Origin: Portulaca oleracea
Lineage: Eukaryota; Streptophyta; Magnoliopsida; Caryophyllales; Portulacaceae
DNA: 64,000 bases
Assembly (NCBI GenBank): GCA_029582165.1
Contig: CM055877.1
Coordinates: 27,835,355-27,899,354, forward strand
Direction: 5' to 3'
The position numbers were made by a program, and so were the translations under genes. Under the pieces are notes generated by a model, which searched no databases, was not told the origin of the DNA, and saw only the letters and a program-made list of their open reading frames with translations. Shown in pieces: positions 10,317 through 21,689 of this stretch. How positions within the stretch are numbered: the first letter of the stretch is position 1; the number at the start of each line of letters is the position of its first letter.

Positions 10317-11342
10317 CTAAGATGAATACATAAAAAAAAAAATTGCTTGGGATATGTCCCAACTAACTCGGAAAATGAAGACGATTGCCATGAAAAGACG
10401 CAACATGAGGGGATCGCCTAATTGATCTTTGCAGCTTAGGGTTTTGTAAAGACTCTGTTTGACTTCGTAGTAGGCCACGTTCTCTACTCTGCGATTGGCA
10501 GCGACAACACCCCGGATTGGAGCATCTCTTCTATCTTGTCCTTGATAATGTTGCATTTCTCGGTGTCATGACCTCGCATTCTATGATATTTGCAGAACTT
10601 GTCAGCATCCCAAGTTCTGCTTTTGACTTCAGGTTCAGCTCGAATAGGGGGAAGCTCGATCCTTCCTTCCTTGAGGAGACAGTCGAGAGCCTCCACATAG
10701 GTAGTGGAGATCGGAGTGAAAGACACGGGTTGTCGCGGTTCTAGCAAAGGAATTAAGAGCCCTTTGATGGATGTCATACAACCCCGTTGATGATGATCCT
10801 CCTCCTATATTTTCTTTGATGCAATGTTCGATATTGGTCGTCCTTCTATCGTTTTGTAGAATCCAAAGGATCATATCTATTTTTCGGTCCAGACCCTCCA
10901 TGCGTGATTGCATTTGAATTATTGTGGTAAAGAGTTTGTCCATAAAAGAACTTTCTCGTTCTCCATATCTTTTTTCTTGATCTCCTCTCGTAAGTGAGGT
11001 CGGGGTTTTATCCTCCTTCTCAGTTGAAGGGGACTTCTCCCTTGGTAAGTTGAACCTATGTGGTTGATCGTCTCTAAGAATAGGAGTGAGTCCTGTGTCC
11101 ATATTGTGATTTGCAGACATAAGGATCTCTCTCTCTATTTCATGCATGCTTGATATTTTGCTATGATGGTTGTTGCTTTCCTCTTTATCAAAAAAATTCA
11201 GCCTATCATTCATCCTTGATAGCGTATCAATGATTTCATCTATTCTCCTATCATTGCGTTGCATTTGCTGTGAAGCTCCAATCAAATGTTGGGAGATGAA
11301 GAGATTGAGTTCATCGTTGCTATGTATTCCGTTGAAGGCCAT
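10317..11342 (-). pseudogene. Gag remnant of element A, capsid deleted
   Basis: Minus-strand translation starts at 11342 with MAFNGIHSNDELNLFISQHL, followed by a charged, coiled-coil-like region and an SFMDKLFTTIIQMQ segment. Around 10777 the frame shifts to one reading TPISTTYVEALDCLLKEG and then a zinc-knuckle-like CKYHRMRGHDTEKC, matching the C-terminal part of Tat-lineage Gag and the equivalent CSYHRCMGHDTKRC of element C. The capsid core that should lie between the two parts is missing, and the frames do not join. A functional Gag is unlikely. The start lies about 1 kb after the PBS, consistent with the long leaders of this lineage. Confidence 0.75.
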
Positions 11343-12352
11343 TGGAGACAGTGATGCAAAGAAGGCAATTTGTTTACTCTGAATTCAAAGTCGGTCACCA
11401 AATCCTTATTCTGCCTGTATGGAAACAACAAACTTCAAAATCAACCCTGACATTGACCTACCCAACGACCTATATCAGAGAACTTAATGCAGACCATGTC
11501 TATATGCTAATTTTTTCCTTTTGACTTGACTCACCCAACATTGGGCTTGCATGATGACCTCTAGCCTAAGATGAGACTATGTACGGGGAAGGTCCATCGG
11601 GCCATCATAAGATCGAGTCGACATTAAATTTTAAATGAACTCAGATTCGAATAATGACCGGATACACCTTATGGGCCCGAATACAACCAAGGGTTGGACA
11701 AAGTCAAGCTAAGATCTCGGGTTTAATCAAACTTCTTTGATTTGGGCCCAAGAGAGACCTCTAGGTCTTCTTTAACTTTTGCATGACTATTGCCCAAACT
11801 AGAGGGGTATTTGGGGGGAAAGACCTTATGAGACCGACTCTTAAAAAAAGAAAAACATATAGCACATAATTTACATATATCACAACAAGGATGCACATAG
11901 CATACAAAATGGGTAATGCACTTAACCGAGGTTCTATATTCACGGGTTTAAGGTCGGATTCCTAAAACTATCATACTCATGTCTCTCACTCGTCACAAAT
12001 TCTATGGAGTTCATAGTAGTGTGACCCGTGTGTTTCTTGCAAAATTTTAAGGGAAAATGTAAATTCATAATCCCGAGAATTTTGGAGTGCTTCATGAGTG
12101 GGAAAGCAATTTACGAACTTCTCGAAATGTAAGATTCATTCCTTGAATTCGGAAATATACTTTACCCAAAAAGGAATTTGGGTTAACCTAGACGGTACCT
12201 TTGGGTTCATCCCGATTTATAAAAAACCGAGATGGAGGTCCGTATGCATGATGCCTAACTAAATAATAAAAATTACAAAAATTAATTTCTCCTTTTCTAC
12301 TCAAAAATTAAAAAAAAAATCGGCTTTTCAAGTTTTACCCTCTTAAAGTAAG
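11343..12352 (-). other. Leader between PBS and gag of element A
   Basis: About 1 kb of untranslated sequence in the element's direction. No ORF or domain is recognisable. Long leaders are usual in Tat/Ogre elements, which may carry an extra ORF here; none is seen. Confidence 0.55.
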
Positions 12353-12370
12353 TCCCCAGTGGAGTCGCCA
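12353..12370 (-). promoter_or_regulatory. Primer binding site of element A
   Basis: Two bases after the 5' LTR terminus the minus strand reads TGGCGACTCCACTGGGGA. The TGG start (complement of the tRNA CCA end) and position support a PBS; I believe this type is associated with tRNA-Arg priming in Ogre/Tat elements, but the tRNA was not checked. Confidence 0.75.
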
Positions 12371-12372
12371 TT

Positions 12373-14018
12373 TGTGGGACCCGGGAAAATCCCCGTGGTA
12401 TCCCTCGCATGATGGCAATGAGTCGAAAGGGGTGTCTTTTCTTTGAGAAGATTTGCTCGAATTTCCGTTTAAAATAAATTAAAGTTTAAAATTTAAATAA
12501 ACTCTTTTTTTCGGATTTTATTAAAGTTTGAGAATTTTATTTATTCAGGAAGTGAACAGAAAATAAAAAAAAAGGAAAAAAGAAACGAAAAAAAAAACAA
12601 ACAGAGGCTCGGGGCGGTTTACTGTAGCAATACCTGCAGGTATTGCGCCTGCCCCGGCCCGAGACAGAAGAAACAGAGAACCCCGGGACTGGGCTCGGGT
12701 CGGTTTACTGTAGCAATACCTGCAGGTATTGCGCCTGCCCCGGCCCGAGACAGAAGAAAAAGAGAACCCCGGGACTGGGCTCGGGGCGGTTTACTGTAGC
12801 AATACCTGCAGGTATTGCGCCTGCCCCAGCCCGAGACAGAAGAAAAATAAAATCTTTTTTTTTAAAAGAAAAAGAAAATAAAAAAACTGCAAACAGGAGG
12901 ATTCGAACCCGAGACCGAGACTGCTGTCTACTGCGATACCTGCAGGTATCGTGGTCGATAATCCGGGAGAGAGTCCCGATCTGGAAGTCAGGTCCGGGCC
13001 GTGGGTCGGGCCAGAATACCGCCAGGTATTCTGTCCGTCCCGGCCTCGGAGCCTACTTCCGAACTTAGGGATCCGGACCCTAAAAAAAAACTTTATTTTC
13101 GCAATCCGCTTTTTTTTTGAAATCCGAAAAGAAAATGAAACCCGAAAAATAAATAAAAGAAAGAAAAGAAAAACGAGTCGCCAATTAATTTTTGAACGAG
13201 AATTAATAAACTTAAAAAAAAGTGACTCCACAAACCACGAACCACGAGATTCGGATCCGGGGGTAAGGTTACGTATTCGGGAATAAAATTCCCGAATCCG
13301 CCCGTTCAACAAACGGACTTTACTAAACCGGTTAAAATAGAAAGAAGAGAAGGGAAAAGAAGAGAGTAGAACGGAGTATTAATTATCGTGATTAATGTTA
13401 TTTAGTTACATACGAATGCGAGAAATAAATACGATAAATAAAAGAATTAAATACAAGCGTACCTTTATTCACGAACAATCCATATTATTTAGGTCGAGTT
13501 TAGGGTTAACTCAAGTTACAAGATAATATGAATCAAGAATAGATAGAGAAGGAGAAAATAACGATGCCAATTAAGTGTGCAAAAAATGAGAGAAGAGGAG
13601 GGGAGAAGGAGAAAGTGAAATTACCAAGTGTCAATACGCCAGGGTGATTTCGGTGTAGGATTGAAGTGAGGGGTGAGAGGGGTTTTTATAGGAGAAATTG
13701 GGGTTTGGAATTTAGGTCAAAAATGAGGGGAAAAAAAATGACCTAATACCGCCAAGTATTGGGCTTTTAGGAGCAGCTGTGCTGCTGACGCAACCCTAAG
13801 CGGCGGGCGCCTGGGGTCGGCGAGATCCGCCCGGATACTGGCGGTATGGGTCGGATCCGCCTTCGGCGCCTTGCTTGCGCGTCTTGGATGATTTTGGACT
13901 GATTTTTTTTTTGGGTATTTCTTTTATTATTATTTTTGCATTTCAGTTTCTTTGGCATTTTTTCCTAAACTAAATAAAATAATTACAATAATTACAAGAC
14001 ACTTTTTGGGTGTCTACA
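12373..14018 (-). repeat. 5' LTR of element A
   Basis: Starts (minus) TGTAGACACC at 14018 and ends CCCACA at 12373. Seven palindromes: 12629-12644, 12715-12730, 12801-12816 (all AATACCTGCAGGTATT), 12934-12951, 13014-13031, 13745-13760 and 13835-13847. The first three sit in an 86-bp triplicated unit rich in CCCGGGACTGGGCTCGG. A B-box-like sequence lies at 12899-12909. A long ORF that spans these units in several frames is judged non-coding. Confidence 0.93.
13683..13690 (-). promoter_or_regulatory. TATA box of element A 5' LTR
   Basis: Minus-strand TATAAAAA within CTCCTATAAAAACCCC, conserved at 4190-4197 in the other LTR. It lies about 330 bp into the LTR, which would place the U3/R border shortly after it. 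Confidence 0.65.
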
Positions 14019-14023
14019 GATGG
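14019..14023. repeat. Target-site duplication, right of element A
   Basis: GATGG, identical to 2909-2913; its complement supplies the last bases of the LINE codons for L-P-I. Confidence 0.9.
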
Positions 14024-14028
14024 GTAAG

Positions 14029-15382
14029 TCAGTCAAAGTGCATTCCAGTTTTGTTGCCATGTCTTCTTTCCATTGTGTATCCCTGCCAAAAAACAATGAG
14101 ATTCGTTTTCTCATAATTCACAGCTAATCCGGATATCGCTTGGAATGTTTCCAGCATAGCCTTGATGTTAAAGAGTTGTTCCTCCTCCGCTTGTGCAAAA
14201 ATTATGGTATCATCAGCAAACTGCAGGTGTGTGATCCGGTACTTGCTTGCACCTACTTCCCATCCTTTGATATCTCCAATTTCTACCTGTCGCTGTATCA
14301 TCTTGTTCATGACCTCCCCCATCAGCACAAATAGGAATGGAGAAAGTGAGTCTCCTTGTCTTAAACCTCTCCCCATGCTAAAATGTCTTGTATGTGCTCC
14401 ATTGATGATAACTGAAATACTGACACTTCTAATGCACCTCTTGATCCATAATCTCCATTTATCCCCAAACCCCATGTGCTTTAGTACAGTGTCTAGTGCT
14501 TCCCAATCTACTGTATCATATGCTTCTGGAAATCCATTTTCAATAAAGCTCCACTTTTCTTCCTGTTCTTCAGCCAACTAACTGCTTCATTTGCTACTAA
14601 TGCTCCATCTAAATTTGTCTGCCTGGAATGAAACCCGTTTGCTCCTCTCCCACCAGCTTATGTAGTACCTTCTTCAACCTACTACTCAACACCTTCGAGA
14701 TGACCTTGTATATACAGCCTACCATAGAAATAGGTCTGAAGTCCTTTATGTCAACTGCGTCCTTCTTTTTCGGGATCAACATTACCCAGGTGATATTAAT
14801 CATTGTTGGAAAGTGATCATGATCAAAGAAGTTTGTGATCAGACTGCAGAAATCCTGTCCCACTATATGCCATAGCTTCTTTATGCTCCTCAGGTTAAAC
14901 CCACCATACCTTGGCGACTTCGCGGTATCACAGCTGTTGACAGCTCTCCATATTTCATCTTCAGTGACAGGAATCTCCATCAGCTCCCTATCCTCTTCAC
15001 TTAGCCTTTCAAGCCCCAAGTTCTCGAAGTCTATCTGGACGGTTAGCTTATGCCTCCTGTACAACTCTTTGTAATAGCTCCTAATTGCTCCTTTAACACC
15101 TTCTGCTCCTTGGTAAACCTGGCCATCCAGTATTATTTTTTCAATGACTTTTCTTGATCTTCTCATGGTTTCCAGCGAGTGAAAATACTTGGTATTCATA
15201 TCTCCTTCCGCTAGGTATTTACACCTAGACTTCTGCTTCCACAGTCGCTCATTCTTCAACTGCCATCTATGTAACTGGGTCTCTAGAGCCTGTCTTCTTA
15301 GGATATCACACTGGTTCAGACCATTTGTCATATCCTTTTCATCTAGCTTTTCAATCTCCTTTTCTAATTCAGATATCTTCAA
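14029..15382 (-). pseudogene. LINE reverse transcriptase, N-terminal and palm regions
   Basis: Two long minus-strand frames. 15382-14609 carries the pre-RT region (WKQKSRCKYLAEGDMNTKYF) and the RT motifs LIPKKKDAVDIKDFRPISMV and EEQTGFIPGRQI. 14577-14029 carries DTVDWEALDTVLKHMGF, GLRQGDSLSPFLF and HLQFADDTIIFA, in which FADD is the catalytic box of plant L1 RTs. A frame break near 14580-14608 separates them. The ORF is cut at its 3' end by element A. It would copy LINE RNA at nicked target DNA. Confidence 0.9.
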
Positions 15383-15553
15383 GTGAGTGTGACCGAAAAC
15401 CTCCTTATTCCATCTTTTCAGAGGTTCTTTGATGGCCTTGAGTTTTTTTTTATGAACTGGAGCGTTATCCGTTTTCTCCCGTTCTTCCTGGAACGTTTTC
15501 TCAAATCTTGGATCCTCTAGCCAAATATCATTTACTCTAAAAGATGTCGGCCC

Positions 15554-16235
15554 TCAGCATAATTCTGAAGTTTTCAGAATGACAAGCATGTGACCAGACC
15601 CATTTCTGCCTTTGCTATAAACCTTCGATTGTTGGAATCTTTGTATTATATCATAATCAACAATTATCTTGTCGATTCTACTCGAAGCATTGGCCCTAAA
15701 CCATGTGAACGGCTTATTTTTTGGTAGATCCTGCATTTGTAAATCCCCCAACAAGTCTGCAGAACTTGTCATACCTTCAGTCATGTTGTCACAACCCCTT
15801 CTTTCACAAGGTAAAAGAACCTCATTGAAATCTCCACACATAATCATTGGAACCTGTATTTGCCCTCTCAATGATCTCAACTCATCCCAAACTATCAGTC
15901 TGTCTTCATGTCTGTTCGGGGAATAAACTAGACATAGTGCACATGCAAAATTGTCACTGCTGAACTATCCCTGTACACATATCCACCTTTCCCCTTTTTG
16001 TTGATTCTCATCCTGAAATTCTCCCTTATTCCACATTAGCACCAAGCCTCAACACTTCTGTATACCCCACATCTACTCTGCCCCAACACTTCCTCAAATC
16101 TCAAGCTGATACGTCGTGATGCGTTGACTCTGTAATACCCATGACATCAATTTGCTCTTTCTGTATAAGGTTCCTCACAACATTCTTCTTCTTGAAAGAT
16201 CTCCACCCTCTGACATTCCAGGCTGCTATTTTCAT
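15554..16235 (-). pseudogene. LINE apurinic-type endonuclease (start of ORF2)
   Basis: A minus-strand ATG at 16235 opens with MKIAAWNVRGWRSFKKKNVV and IDVMGITESTHHD, the N-terminal signature of the exonuclease-endonuclease-phosphatase fold. 15880-15554 continues with MIMCGDFNEVL, KPFTWFRANASSRIDKIIVD and SGHMLVILKT; the expected D-H in the last motif appears as G-H. Frameshifts around 15890-16100 break it. This domain nicks the target in L1 retrotransposition. Confidence 0.85.
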
Positions 16236-16238
16236 ATT

Positions 16239-16964
16239 TCATTCCTCCTGCAACTGCTCAGCTATTTGTGTAGCTATTACTGAACTTTTTCTCTTGAGAC
16301 CTTTTCCTTTTTTCTCCTTTCCAGACCATTTTTTCATGCTTCTCTGAAAGTCCTTGTATGCTCTCTTTTGGCTACTCAAAAGGTTCATGCCCAACCTATT
16401 TGGGAGTGTTGCTGCTTTCTTTGAGATTGTTTTTTGTGCCTTCTCAATCATCTTTCCTTTATTGTGTTGCGCATGCTCCTCATTTCTTTGGCTAGTTGCT
16501 ACAACCAATGCGTTACTAATACCCACTGAAGGACTCTGACTACTTGTTTGCTCAAGGTTTTCCTGGACTTTTCCCGATGTGGTGATGATAATATCATTCT
16601 ATCTCTTATACCCAAAAGCCACTGCCATATTCCTTTGTAGTTGGTCCATTTGTTCCTGCACCTTCCTTAATTGCTCCTCGTGAATTTCCTTAGAGTTTTG
16701 CAACTCCTCGATCCTTTGAAAACTGATACTTTCCAGCGATTGGTTACCCATACATATTCTATTGCTGGGTGCCTCTTCCCCTTTTCCTCCCGCTGCCTTT
16801 GAATGCACTATCATTGTATGATCATCATACACATGATCATTATTATGTTGGTTTACATCACCTTCACAAGCTGAGTAAAGGTTGGATGCATTATGCCTTG
16901 CTATGGTTTGTCTGAGGCTCGTGGAGCCTAAAGGCACAATTTGAGAATCTTGAACATGGCTCAT
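16239..16964 (-). pseudogene. LINE ORF1 C-terminal linker
   Basis: Two frames, 16964-16599 and 16526-16239, of low-complexity polar and basic sequence, including a coiled-coil-like EELQNSKEIHEEQLRKVQEQ and a lysine-rich tail. The end overlaps the start of ORF2. No zinc knuckle is seen. Identity as ORF1 rests on position between the DUF4283-like domain and the endonuclease. Confidence 0.55.
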
Positions 16965-17055
16965 TACTTGGAATCTCCATTCCTCCTCTTACCATCCCGG
17001 ACTTTGACAAACAAGGCTCCCGCCTTCCTTTACAAACACTCTGAACGAGCAGTCC

Positions 17056-17493
17056 TCAATTTAAAAGGAGCTCCTCCTCTATCCTCCTCATGATGCTTGT
17101 TTTTATGAGAACTTGACATACTTCAAAGTCACCGGATGTCTTCGTATCTAAGGCGAACTTTACAACCCTTCCCCATGGCTCTACTATTCTGATGAAGTTT
17201 TCAGCCATCCACCCATGTGGTGGAACTCCATAGATACTTAACCAAATTCTGCGGTTCTCACTTGTTTCGTATACGCTCCATCTCCTTACCTCCTTGAAAA
17301 TGTCATCCACCACTCTCGGTTCTTTAAGCATGCTCTCCAAGTCTTCCTCTGTCTTCAGCGTCAGGATGGCCTTGGTTTTATTCATGACAGTAATCTTCTC
17401 CACCCTTGTATCATCCCTTTGTATTTCTTGTAGGACTTCTACGTCATATTCCTCATCAGCAACACAGACAAGGCTTCTCTGAAGCCATTCCAC
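17056..17493 (-). pseudogene. LINE ORF1 DUF4283-like domain
   Basis: About 145 codons with IWLSIYGVPPHGWMAENF followed by GRVVKFALDTKTSGDFEVCQ. The G-[VL]-P-x-H-x-W motif and the later G-x-[VL] segment resemble the DUF4283 region of plant retroelement ORF1 proteins. An in-frame stop separates it from the RRM upstream. Confidence 0.65.
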
Positions 17494-17541
17494 CCTACCG
17501 TGATGAACTGAGCCTTGTATCCTTGCTAATCCTTCTTGCTC

Positions 17542-17916
17542 TCACTCTGATTTTCTCGGAAACATCCCTCTCTTCTCTTTCCTTACCCAAACTTGTTTCT
17601 GGCTTCTTCCGTCCTTCCTCTTTCTTATTGCGTAGTCAACCTGAAGTTGGTGGCCCCTAATCACCCTTTTGTTGAATCTGTCAATGCTTGCCTTTGTATG
17701 CTCCTCCCTCCAGAAATACACAAAACCGTACATGAATCTTGTCTCCTTCCTCCAAGGAATATAAGTTTCTTTAACCTCTCCCATACTCTCAAAAATTCCT
17801 TTGAGTCCATGTCTGTCAAGATTGTTCGGTAGATTTCCGACGAAAACCCCTACTGTTCTCCCCTTCTCACCCCTCATCCCCCCCCTCTCTCTCTCTAACA
17901 TAATCTTTACAATCAT
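17542..17916 (-). pseudogene. LINE ORF1 RNA-recognition motif
   Basis: The frame contains both RRM signatures: RNP2-like VFVGNLPNNL and RNP1-like FMYGFVYF about 35 residues later, then QLQVDYAIRKRKDGR. An RRM in LINE ORF1 is described for the BNR family in beet and other plants. It would bind the LINE RNA. The start at 17916 is only the first ATG of the open frame. Confidence 0.8.
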
Positions 17917-17930
17917 AACTTAAAGATATA

Positions 17931-19208
17931 ATTGTAATCTCCTTGAATAAGACTTGTACTTATAAAGGGAATTTTATTCATGAAATGACTCAATCAACCA
18001 AAGCATAGAATTATCATAAAAGTTTTTATCATAAAGGGTACGCCACATGAATACTTCGAAATAATTGTGAAATTATCCTGATAAATCGACCTGAATTACT
18101 TTTAAAAAAATCCATGAAAACTTGCATATATTTTGAACATAAATCATGATACTTTATGTATAAGCATGGATAACATAAAATAAATTTAGAACTTAACATA
18201 AATGATTAACTCATGATATTATTCATAAAAGGTCAGGCAGTATACGTACCTGGAATTATAGAAATCACCACAAAACGAGCAGGGACTTGAACAGCGGAGA
18301 GGAAACGATCTCTTGGAGTGACTTAGCAAGGAGGAGAAATTAAGAATTAGAACCCTACCTAGGTGAGATAATGGATGGGTAACTTTAATAAAATATAAGC
18401 GACTTGTTAATGAATTTAATTTCTTAAGTCGTCATGAAAGAGTCCTAACTATCTCTATAGACATCGCATCAACGCCTAAGAGGAATTTTCGGAAAGCTTG
18501 AAACACGCTTTACAACTGTATAGTTAGCCCCAAGGACCAAAGACATGATTAAGAAGGTCAAAACTCTTATTTCCCTAATCTTCCCAGAAAATAAAAACGT
18601 CAACTAAGCTTTCCCGAAAGGTTATAACTCGAGTTATACTAATCGGCTTTGGGCTGGTAAGCTGTCTATGGAAAGCTCATGATTCATACTCCAACTTTCA
18701 TTTTCACCACTACTTGATTTAATCTTGGGGAGAGGTCGATTCTCAGCCTAAAACAGATGCAGCCACGACAACATGCTTTCTGGAAAAACTCAGATTTTTA
18801 TCCTTCAATTAGAAGCTCATAACTCTCTCTCCCGACATCCTATGAATGCATACCATATCATTCTAGAAAGCTCAGAATGTCCTCTAAAATGTTTATGTTC
18901 AGTCTTAAATCATAGCACCCTCTAACGAATCGAAAAACACCCATCTTTGAACCGACGTCAAAATTTCTCACATTTGCGCGACTTTACGATTTTGGCCATA
19001 AATCCTAATATACACGTCGAAACGAGGAACCGTAAAAGCGGGTGTTAGCTAACACTTTAATATACCTATACATGCGATAAAATTATCCAGAATCACAACC
19101 TCCATTTCCTGGAAAAACCAATTATCAACCAGATTGCAAGTCTCTTAATACATCATTAACATGCATGCTTAAACTCTTGTGATTTAGCATATATCTCTCC
19201 TAAAACAT
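17931..19208. other. AT-rich repeat remnant, no gene
   Basis: No ORF above noise and no domain. The style resembles 1-1098, and both probably belong to one old LTR retrotransposon split by the LINE. Confidence 0.4.
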
Positions 19209-21597
19209 AATCCAACACTCATAATTACAATATTCAAATGTGAAAGGCCCAGAAAATTACCATTTAGATCCATTTTAATTGCATGCAACACCATTACATC
19301 AGTTGCTTCCACAATTCATCACCAAACTCAACATGCACCACCACAAAACTTTCAATCTTCTAAATCTATAGTTAATCTATAAACATGCACTTTGCATCTA
19401 ACCATTTTCCTTACGTTCACAGAGAATTACTCCTTCCAATTCACATGCATGCTTATTATTTGCAATGAATTTACTTAATAAACACTAAGATAACAAGAAC
19501 TTCAGCATACTTACCCAAATTCTTCTCTTTGGATTATTCCACACTAATCTTTACTTGAAGACCTTAAAACTCTTGCTTTGATTCTGGAATGACACAATAA
19601 TAACAAGAGAAAGAACTTTAGAATGTCATTTGATTCATCCTTAAAAGGAAGAGGAAGAAGAATGGAGTGATATACCACTTGAAATGGAAGAAAAACAAGA
19701 AAGATGAAATGATGATGATGTGGTGGTGCGATGGTGTAGACACCGGATTTTGTAATGGGACAAGTGTACAAATCAAGCATAACAAGAAAAGAGGCTAGCA
19801 TGAAGGAAAATCCAATGGGCCTTCCTCAATCAAGAGCTATCGGGCCAACCCATCACAAAAAACCTTCATTTTCCACCCTTTCGACATACATATGCCCACC
19901 ATTTCGAATCCCATTTTTTCCACAAGTCTTGTTGGCCCTATTTCTTTAGAAAAGAGTAAATTACACATCATAAGCTTTCCAACGCCTCTTGAATTGCTTC
20001 AATCGGAGTCCAGATGAAAGAGTTATGGTCGTTCGAAGTTGCACTTAGCCTGTTTTAAAACCCATGCGGGTTTTATTAATTCCCAGGCCTAGAAATCTGG
20101 CCCAGTAAGCAAATCCGGCCCAGTAGAGCAAACAAAACCCCCGGGGGTTTTATGCCTAGGAATGAAGCGCGTCGTTTTATCCGGCCATGTCAGCAATCCG
20201 TGGGAGATGTTTTAAAACCCGCAGGGGTTTTAATTCCTGAAGCTGGCGCCAAAATCCTTTCATGCAAACCCCCCGACTTTAGCCCATGTGGGTTGACTTG
20301 CATTGACCTACCTAAAACCCGCATGGGGTTTACGATTGCATGGGATAGAGGGGCATGATCATGGGGATGTGTCCCCTCCATTTTCCCTCCTAAAACCTCA
20401 CCTCTTCACCTATAAATACCCCCTCACTTTTCTACTCATTTCATCAACTACCACCAACTATCTCCATTACTCTACCCAAACTCTCTCACAAACTAATCCC
20501 TCCATAAACACTCATATCCTTACTCTTCTAAGCCTCTCCTAATCACTCTCATCATCACCACATTATCATATCACCCCCATAACCATCCTCAATCCTCATA
20601 TACATCCTTCCATCCAAGCTCCAATGTGAGGCTAAATCAAGAGGATTGATCTACATCTCCATCTCATCCATTCCTAGTTGGGTTTGCCTTTTATTATTGT
20701 CTTAATCTTGTAATTTATACTTTATCTCCTCTACTTGTACATATTTTGTAAACGAAAACCGCATTTCATATTGCATGATGAGAATATAATTTCGTGAAAT
20801 AAATTAAAATTTTCCTCGCTCTTTTTCATTTAAATGTCGATTTTAGTAGAGTCTGTTTTCTAACACGCGAATTCGAGAGTTCTTATAATTCTCGGATTCG
20901 TAACCTTACCCCCGAACTTGGAATCGGGTTTCGTAGACCGGAGTTATTTGTCGATTTCCTTAAATTGGCTGGCGACTCTTAATTCCTTTACAACCGATTT
21001 AATTATTTAAAGCACACGGATTTTACACCAAAATAATTTTAAAAAATGGTTTAATATTTTCCTCTCACTAATCCAAGGCTAAAACCGAGAGAAAATGGGC
21101 CAGAAATTGATAAAACCTCCGCAGGTTTTATCAGTTTTAGCCCATCTTCTCTGGCCCACGGAAATGCATGGTCCAGTCCATGGACTGTTAAACCCCCCCC
21201 CCCCCCCCGGTTTTAACAGTCAATGGCGGCCCGTTTGGCTTCTGTTGGGCCTGGGTCTAGCGTTTGGGTCAATATTGAATTATTTTTAAAGTATTTCGGT
21301 GTAAGTTCGAGTGCTTAAATAATAAAAAACGGAATTATAAATAAATAAAGTTTCACCACCCCGAAAACGAATTTCGAAAATAAAAATATCCTTATATAAG
21401 GATTAAGCAGCCTTAGTCGGCTCCCGATCACCTAAGTAGCGCATCCGAAAGCCGACATCCCATAAACGGGGGGGGGGGATTTTCGGGTCCTACAGATGGT
21501 GGCCAAAAAAATGGCTAGAAACGGCCGATGGCGACTGCTGATGGCCGGCAGCAAGGCTGCTGGTGGCGGCTGGGCAGTGAGGAGGTGGATGGTCATG
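19209..21597 (-). repeat. LTR-like repeat copy 1, interrupted by solo LTR
   Basis: 19209-19734 plus 21495-21597 match 31619-32232 closely. The second copy is uninterrupted and continues to 32808, where it reads TGTAATAACCCG on the minus strand, an LTR-like start. The two are therefore probably LTRs (or pieces) of one older gypsy-type family. Predicted ORFs within (rich in leucine and histidine) are not considered genes. Confidence 0.65.
19735..21494 (+). mobile_element. Solo LTR, Tat-like, with AAAACCC..GGGTTTT palindromes
   Basis: Begins TGTAGACACC and ends GGGTCCTACA, flanked by GATGG at 19730-19734 and 21495-21499. Termini match those of element A, but the body is different. A TATA box (TATAAATA, 20411-20418) is followed by a C- and T-rich leader. 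Palindromes lie at 20057-20074, 20134-20151 (AAAACCCCCGGGGGTTTT, perfect), 20214-20231, about 20314-20331, 21109-21132 and 21184-21220. No internal region remains, so unequal recombination between LTRs is the likely origin. The uninterrupted paralog at about 32140 shows the empty site. Confidence 0.9.
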
Positions 21598-21689
21598 GTT
21601 TCCTCCAACTCAGGACCTACCAACAGGGTTTCCCCCAACTCTCGCCAACGTAAAGGAGTCTTGCATTTCCTACTGTAAAGGCTTCAAAC

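Larger units (their letters stand above)
2914..14018 (-). mobile_element. Element A: non-autonomous Tat-lineage Ty3/gypsy retrotransposon
   Basis: Complete LTR retrotransposon on the minus strand: 5' LTR 12373-14018, PBS 12353-12370, damaged gag 10317-11342, a long non-pol internal region, PPT at 4559-4575 and 3' LTR 2914-4558, flanked by GATGG. LTRs begin TGTAGACACC and end in CCCACA. No reverse transcriptase, RNase H or integrase is recognisable, so it must have used proteins of a related element. Assignment to Tat/Ogre rests on the LTR terminus, the TGGCGACTCC primer site, the PPT, a gag tail matching element C, and an extra antisense ORF. The spread-out palindromes are its most unusual feature. 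Confidence 0.9.
1099..17930 (-). mobile_element. L1-type LINE, BNR-like, split by LTR element A
   Basis: Read on the minus strand the order is RRM domain, a DUF4283-like domain, a linker, an apurinic endonuclease, reverse transcriptase, then (beyond the 11-kb inserted LTR element) RT C-terminus and a zf-RVT zinc-binding domain. An 8-T run at 1099-1106 on the plus strand is the likely poly(A) tail. This is the domain order of plant L1 LINEs; an RRM in ORF1 is the hallmark of the BNR subtype described in beet. Stops and frameshifts make it inactive. Flanking target duplications were not resolved, so both ends are approximate. Confidence 0.85.

Noticed and set aside
12643..13312. ORFs of 111-173 codons on both strands within the 5' LTR
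   Set aside because: They run through triplicated LTR units and LTR control sequence; the equivalent frames in the other LTR are broken.
19544..19801. Minus-strand ORF shared by both LTR-like repeat copies
   Set aside because: Leucine- and histidine-rich translation of LTR sequence, interrupted by the solo LTR in one copy.
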